This document shows, piece by piece, positions 7,093 to 9,901 of a DNA stretch of 9,901 nucleotides. The position numbers were made by a program, and so were the translations under genes. Position 1 is the stretch's first letter. Each line of letters opens with the position of its first letter. Origin of the DNA: Thiobacillaceae bacterium. Lineage in GTDB: Bacteria > Pseudomonadota > Gammaproteobacteria > Burkholderiales > Thiobacillaceae. Under the pieces are notes generated by a model. It saw nothing but the letters and a program-made list of their open reading frames with translations. It was not told the origin of the DNA and did no database searches. The stretch covers positions 1 through 9,901 of the forward strand of contig JAAPAA010000019.1 of the NCBI GenBank assembly GCA_012274165.1. Reading direction: 5' to 3'.

Positions 7093-7713
7093 ATGACCGA
7101 AACAGACCCGATCCCCCTCTCTGCACTCCAGCACTGGGTGTATTGCCCGCGCCAGTGCGGGCTGATTCATCTGGAGCAGGCATTCGCCGAAAACATCCAC
7201 ACCGCACGCGGGCAGGCGGTACACCATCTGGTCGATACGCCAGGCTACGAGATCAAATCGGGGGTGCGGGTGGAGCGCGCGCTGCCCTTGTGGAGCGACC
7301 GTTTGGGACTCATCGGCAAGGCCGATCTGGTCGAATTCCATCCGGACGGCACGGTGTTTCCGGTGGAGTTCAAACACGGCGCAAAGCGGCAAAAGCTGCA
7401 CGACGATCTCCAGCTCGCCGCGCAGGCGATGTGCCTGGAAGACATGCTCGGCCGCCCTGTGCCTAAAGGCGCGATCTTTCACGCCAGCAGCCACCGGCGG
7501 CGCGAAGTCGCGATCACGCCGGAGCTGCGGCAGCTGGTGGTCGAAACCGCCGAAGCGATCCGCGCCATGCTGGCGTCGGGAAAACTGCCGCCACCGGTGA
7601 ACGACTCACGCTGCAAGGAGTGTTCGCTAAAAGAGATTTGCCAGCCCGAAGCCATCGCCGACCGCGCCAGGCAAAAGCAACAACAGCGCGACCTGTACAA
7701 CCCTGGGGAATGA
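7093..7713 (+). CDS. cas4: Cas4, Fe-S cluster exonuclease of spacer adaptation
   Basis: This 206-residue RecB-like nuclease trims prespacers and selects those with a correct PAM, working with Cas1-Cas2. The Fe-S cluster cysteines are C18 (in HWVYCPRQC) and C174, C177 and C183 in the C-terminal RCKECSLKEIC. Nuclease motifs are the histidines at 44-45, D78 in GKADLVEF, E92 and K94 in PVEFKHG, and the Q107 motif in DDLQLAAQA. The length and all the key residues are normal for the I-C protein. Its ATG at 7093 has no clear ribosome binding site and sits 48 bp from the divergent antitoxin start. Its TGA is one base before the cas1 start, so cas4-cas1-cas2 is an operon. Its third codon positions are strongly C/G-biased. 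Confidence 0.96.
   Translation: MTETDPIPLSALQHWVYCPRQCGLIHLEQAFAENIHTARGQAVHHLVDTPGYEIKSGVRVERALPLWSDRLGLIGKADLVEFHPDGTVFPVEFKHGAKRQKLHDDLQLAAQAMCLEDMLGRPVPKGAIFHASSHRRREVAITPELRQLVVETAEAIRAMLASGKLPPPVNDSRCKECSLKEICQPEAIADRARQKQQQRDLYNPGE
7705..7709 (+). promoter_or_regulatory. Ribosome binding site fixing the TTG start of cas1
   Basis: GGGGA at 7705-7709 ends 5 nt before TTG at 7715. The ATG at 7710 is out of frame with cas1, and the first in-frame ATG is at 7745, which would remove part of the first conserved strand (NTLYV). The site therefore supports the TTG start. Confidence 0.6.
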
Positions 7714-7714
7714 A

Positions 7715-8749
7715 TTGCATACCATCCAGAACACCCTCTATGTCATGACGCCCCAGGCTTACGTCCACCTGGAAAACGCCACCGTGCGCATCGACGTCGA
7801 GCACGAAAAGAAACTCCAGGTGCCGCTGCACCACATTGGCGGGCTGGTCTGCTTTGGCAACGTCATGGTCTCGCCCGCGCTCATGCACCGCCTGGCGGAC
7901 GAAGGAAAATCGCTGGTGCTGCTGGACAGCCATGGCCGTTTCAAGGCGAGGCTCGAAGGCCCGGTGTCCGGCAACATTCTGTTGCGCCAGGCTCAGCATC
8001 GGCAGGCGGGCGACGCGGCCTTCACGCTCGAACTCGCCCGCGCCGTGGTCGCCGGCAAGCTCAAAAATAGCCGCAGCCTCGTGCAACGCGGCGCGCGCGA
8101 AGCAGCAAACGAAACCGAAGCGCAAAAACTCACCCGCACTGCCGACAACCTCGCCGCCTCGCTGCGCGCCGCCGCCGTTGCAGCCACGCTGGACGAGCTG
8201 CGTGGCGTCGAAGGCGAAGCCGCGCGCGGCTATTTCGCCGCCGTCAATCTCGTCATCAAACCCGCCATGCGCGAACACTTCCAGCTCAATGGCCGCACCC
8301 GCCGCCCGCCGCTGGACCGCTTCAACGCACTGATCTCCTTCCTCTACGCCATGCTCATGAACGATTGCCGTTCCGCGCTCGAAGCCGTCGGCCTCGACCC
8401 CCAGCTCGGCTTTTTGCACGCGGTCCGTCCCGGCCGCGCCGCCCTCGCGCTGGACTTACAGGAGGAATTTCGTGCTGTGCTGTGTGACCGCTTGGCACTC
8501 ACCCTCATCAATCGCGGTCAAGTCGGTCCGGACGACTTCGACCTGCGTGAAGGCGGCGCAGTCATGCTGGGCGATAAAGGCCGCCGCGCCGTCGTCACCG
8601 CCTGGCAAGAACGCAAGCAGGAAGAAATCACCCATCCGCTGACAGAAACCAAACTGCCCCTCGCCCTGCTGCCCTTCATGCAGGCACGCTTCATCGCCCG
8701 CACCCTGCGCGGCGAAATGGAAAGCTACCTGCCCTATCTGGCCAAATAA
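7715..8749 (+). CDS. cas1: Cas1, CRISPR integrase (type I-C), TTG start
   Basis: This 344-residue protein is the metal-dependent integrase that inserts spacers at the leader-proximal repeat, in complex with Cas2. The N-terminus (HTIQNTLYVMTPQAYVHLE) is the standard Cas1 beta-domain start, which is kept only if the TTG at 7715 is used. The alpha-helical catalytic domain shows E166 in VEGEAARGYF, H235 in LGFLHAVRPGR, and D247/E250 in LALDLQEEFR, the expected metal ligands. NGRTRRPPLDRFNALISFLY precedes the histidine motif, as in other I-C Cas1 proteins. The start is one base after the cas4 stop, with GGGGA upstream. The length is typical and no residue appears to be missing. cas2 follows 3 bp after the stop. 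Confidence 0.97.
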   Translation: MHTIQNTLYVMTPQAYVHLENATVRIDVEHEKKLQVPLHHIGGLVCFGNVMVSPALMHRLADEGKSLVLLDSHGRFKARLEGPVSGNILLRQAQHRQAGDAAFTLELARAVVAGKLKNSRSLVQRGAREAANETEAQKLTRTADNLAASLRAAAVAATLDELRGVEGEAARGYFAAVNLVIKPAMREHFQLNGRTRRPPLDRFNALISFLYAMLMNDCRSALEAVGLDPQLGFLHAVRPGRAALALDLQEEFRAVLCDRLALTLINRGQVGPDDFDLREGGAVMLGDKGRRAVVTAWQERKQEEITHPLTETKLPLALLPFMQARFIARTLRGEMESYLPYLAK

Positions 8750-8752
8750 GCC

Positions 8753-9043
8753 ATGCTCATCATCGTCACCTACGACGTCTCCACCGAAACCGCCGCCGGC
8801 CGCAAACGCCTGCGCCGCGTCGCCAAAGCCTGCGAACGCAGCGGCCAGCGCGTACAAAAATCCGTCTTCGAATGCCGGGTTGATGAAATGCAATACGAAC
8901 AACTCGAACGCGAATTGCTGGCCGAAATAGACCCTGAGCACGACAACCTGCGTTTTTACCGCATCACCGAACCAACCGAACTGCGCGTCAAGGAATATGG
9001 CGTCTTCCGTGCCGTCGATTTTGAAGGCCCGCTCGTCATATGA
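8753..9043 (+). CDS. cas2: Cas2, structural partner of Cas1 in spacer integration
   Basis: This 96-residue ferredoxin-fold protein dimerises between two Cas1 dimers and holds the prespacer. It begins MLIIVTYDVSTETAAGRKRL, with the conserved aspartate D8 at the end of the first strand. It continues with RVQKSVFECRVDEMQYEQL and the strand LRFYRI, typical of the I-C family. The ATG at 8753 follows the cas1 TAA by 3 bp. No strong ribosome binding site is seen, so translation is probably coupled to cas1. It is the last protein gene before the leader. Confidence 0.96.
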   Translation: MLIIVTYDVSTETAAGRKRLRRVAKACERSGQRVQKSVFECRVDEMQYEQLERELLAEIDPEHDNLRFYRITEPTELRVKEYGVFRAVDFEGPLVI

Positions 9044-9044
9044 A

Positions 9045-9086
9045 GCGCGAACCTCTATCTACGGCACAAACCCAGTGGGTTCGCGC
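9045..9086. repeat. Leader inverted repeat GCGCGAACC / GGTTCGCGC
   Basis: GCGCGAACC (9045-9053) is the exact reverse complement of GGTTCGCGC (9078-9086), 24 nt apart. The right arm overlaps the palindrome AACCCA-G-TGGGTT (9069-9081). The left arm starts one base after the cas2 stop. It could be a folded end for the cas2 transcript or a protein-binding operator. No T-tract follows, so a classical terminator is unlikely. Confidence 0.6.
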
Positions 9087-9176
9087 ACGTCGTAAACCTT
9101 TGTTCTTTAACAAATCGAAAACTGATCAGGCAACGACACCCACACGCGGGATTGCCGCGAAGCATGGGTTCGCGCA
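9076..9176 (+). repeat. Pair of 12-bp direct repeats TGGGTTCGCGCA in the leader
   Basis: TGGGTTCGCGCA occurs at 9076-9087 and again at 9165-9176, 89 bp apart start to start, with no mismatch. The core GGTTCGCGC is the same as in the inverted copy at 9045-9053. Exact 12-bp repeats in a 178-bp leader are unlikely by chance and suggest a binding site for a protein or for the adaptation complex. Confidence 0.65.
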
Positions 9177-9198
9177 AACTCGCAGCACTTCGCAAAAC

Positions 9199-9211
9199 AA
9201 TCAACAGATTG
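9199..9211 (+). promoter_or_regulatory. Predicted IHF binding site beside the first repeat
   Basis: AATCAACAGATTG matches the IHF consensus WATCAANNNNTTR at every defined position and ends 10 bp before the first repeat. In type I-E and I-F systems IHF bends the leader to direct Cas1-Cas2 to the leader-repeat junction. The same use here is inferred from the match and its position. Confidence 0.6.
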
Positions 9212-9221
9212 CACGAGCGGA

Positions 9222-9901
9222 GCATCGCCCGGCCTCACGGCCGGGCGCGGATTGAAACTTGGCGTGGTCGAGCTGGGCGACGATGTCGGACAGCATCGCC
9301 CGGCCTCACGGCCGGGCGCGGATTGAAACCTGAAACTCGATCAGCATGCCCTCGGGGATTATTGCATCGCCCGGCCTCACGGCCGGGCGCGGATTGAAAC
9401 TTGGCATACAAGCCTTTGCGGTCGCGCCCCTCGCGCATCGCCCGGCCTCACGGCCGGGCGCGGATTGAAACTCCGACAACTACGACCTGTTGCGCCTGGT
9501 GATCGAGCATCGCCCGGCCTCACGGCCGGGCGCGGATTGAAACAAGCGCGTGGGCGCGGATTACAACGCCATCTTCGGCATCGCCCGGCCTCACGGCCGG
9601 GCGCGGATTGAAACCAGTTGGTTAAGCGTCCCGATGCCCCCGCGCTGGCAGCATCGCCCGGCCTCACGGCCGGGCGCGGATTGAAACATGAAGCCCCAGC
9701 GCTTGATATAGGGGCCGTGGCAGCATCGCCCGGCCTCACGGCCGGGCGCGGATTGAAACATCGAGCGCACCGGCTACCAGGCGCACGCCAACAGGCATCG
9801 CCCGGCCTCACGGCCGGGCGCGGATTGAAACCACTGGGTCGGATAGGTTGGCGTCGGGGTGCGGCGCATCGCCCGGCCTCACGGCCGGGCGCGGATTGAA
9901 A
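9222..9901 (+). CRISPR. Type I-C CRISPR array, 10 repeats and 9 spacers seen, continuing past the window
   Basis: Ten identical 37-bp repeats start at 9222, 9293, 9364, 9435, 9507, 9578, 9651, 9723, 9795 and 9866, the last cut one base short by the window edge. Each has GCAT, then CGCCCGGCC, loop TCAC, GGCCGGGCG, then CGGATTGAAAC. The arms form a perfect 9-bp stem. The final 11 nt equal the crRNA 5' handle left by Cas5c cleavage at the 3' base of the stem. The GGATTGAAAC end is typical of I-C repeats, although 32 bp is the usual length. Nine spacers measure 34, 34, 34, 35, 34, 36, 35, 35 and 34 bp, all different. With the leader on the left, the spacer at 9259-9292 is the newest. No degenerate repeat is seen, so the distal end lies outside the window. 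Confidence 0.99.

Larger units (their letters stand above)
9044..9221 (+). promoter_or_regulatory. CRISPR leader
   Basis: The 178 bp between the cas2 stop and the first repeat hold no credible gene and are less GC-rich than their surroundings. Visible elements are three copies of GGTTCGCGC (one inverted, two direct), a palindrome AACCCA-G-TGGGTT (9069-9081), an inverted repeat TTTGTT-CTTT-AACAAA (9099-9114), a small CGCGG/CCGCG hairpin (9145-9159) and a perfect IHF consensus next to the array. The position after cas2, and the fact that the intact repeats begin here, mark it as the leader, which should carry the array promoter and the integration signals. I could not assign a confident -35/-10 pair. 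Confidence 0.85.

Noticed and set aside
6575..7096. Plus-strand frame of 173 codons across the toxin-antitoxin region, which would keep all genes on one strand
   Set aside because: Its sequence resembles no family, while both minus-strand products match toxin and antitoxin families with proper lengths and spacing.
6796..7494. A 232-codon minus-strand frame that contains the antitoxin
   Set aside because: Only the part after the ATG at 7044 resembles a protein family. The remainder is antisense to cas4, and the internal ATG has a good ribosome binding site.
7514..8419. Long minus-strand open frame (301 codons) across cas4 and cas1
   Set aside because: It spans two real genes in antisense, including their boundary, and its low-complexity composition is that of a GC-rich shadow frame.
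825..9043. Missing cas6
   Set aside because: Type I-C systems normally lack cas6 and use Cas5c for crRNA processing, so this is not a defect.
9040..9255. Small frame overlapping the cas2 stop and running into the first repeat
   Set aside because: It reads through the leader into a CRISPR repeat, shows no ribosome binding site or domain, and is accidental.
9377..9811. Open frames on both strands through the CRISPR array
   Set aside because: The repeat has no stop codon in several frames, so these are artefacts of repeated sequence.

Overview
This window is a nearly complete type I-C CRISPR-Cas locus on the plus strand of a GC-rich bacterium. C- and G-ending codons and the protein sequences suggest a proteobacterium, probably beta- or gammaproteobacterial, but that is an inference and I cannot name the species. 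The core system is a known class, not a new one. The interest lies in how it is put together.

Layout. Bases 1-795 hold the 3' part of a WYL-domain regulator whose start lies outside the window. The interference block follows: cas3 (825-3080), cas5c (3089-3754), cas8c (3751-5565) and cas7c (5562-6494), tightly packed with ATGA-type overlaps. An internal GTG start in cas8c (5161), with a strong ribosome binding site, should yield a separate small subunit, Cas11c. Between cas7c and cas4 lies a two-gene type II toxin-antitoxin module on the minus strand (antitoxin 6796-7044, ParE/RelE-like toxin 6499-6792). The adaptation block is cas4 (7093-7713), cas1 (7715-8749, TTG start) and cas2 (8753-9043). 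A 178-bp leader (9044-9221) contains repeated GGTTCGCGC motifs and a perfect IHF consensus 10 bp before the first repeat. The CRISPR array starts at 9222 and runs off the end of the window, with ten identical 37-bp repeats (the last missing one base) and nine spacers of 34-36 bp.

How it works together. Cas5c should cut the array transcript at the 3' base of the repeat hairpin, leaving an 11-nt 5' handle. This replaces Cas6, which is absent, as is normal for I-C. Cas5c, Cas7c, Cas8c and Cas11c would form Cascade, and Cas3 would degrade the bound target DNA. Cas4, Cas1 and Cas2 would acquire new spacers at the leader end. All the Cas proteins look intact and keep their recognisable catalytic motifs, so the system is predicted to be functional.

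Points worth attention are the antisense toxin-antitoxin pair at the junction of the two modules, its 48-bp divergent upstream region shared with cas4, the abrupt codon-usage change near the 3' end of the WYL gene, the repeat that is longer than usual for I-C, and the leader motifs.
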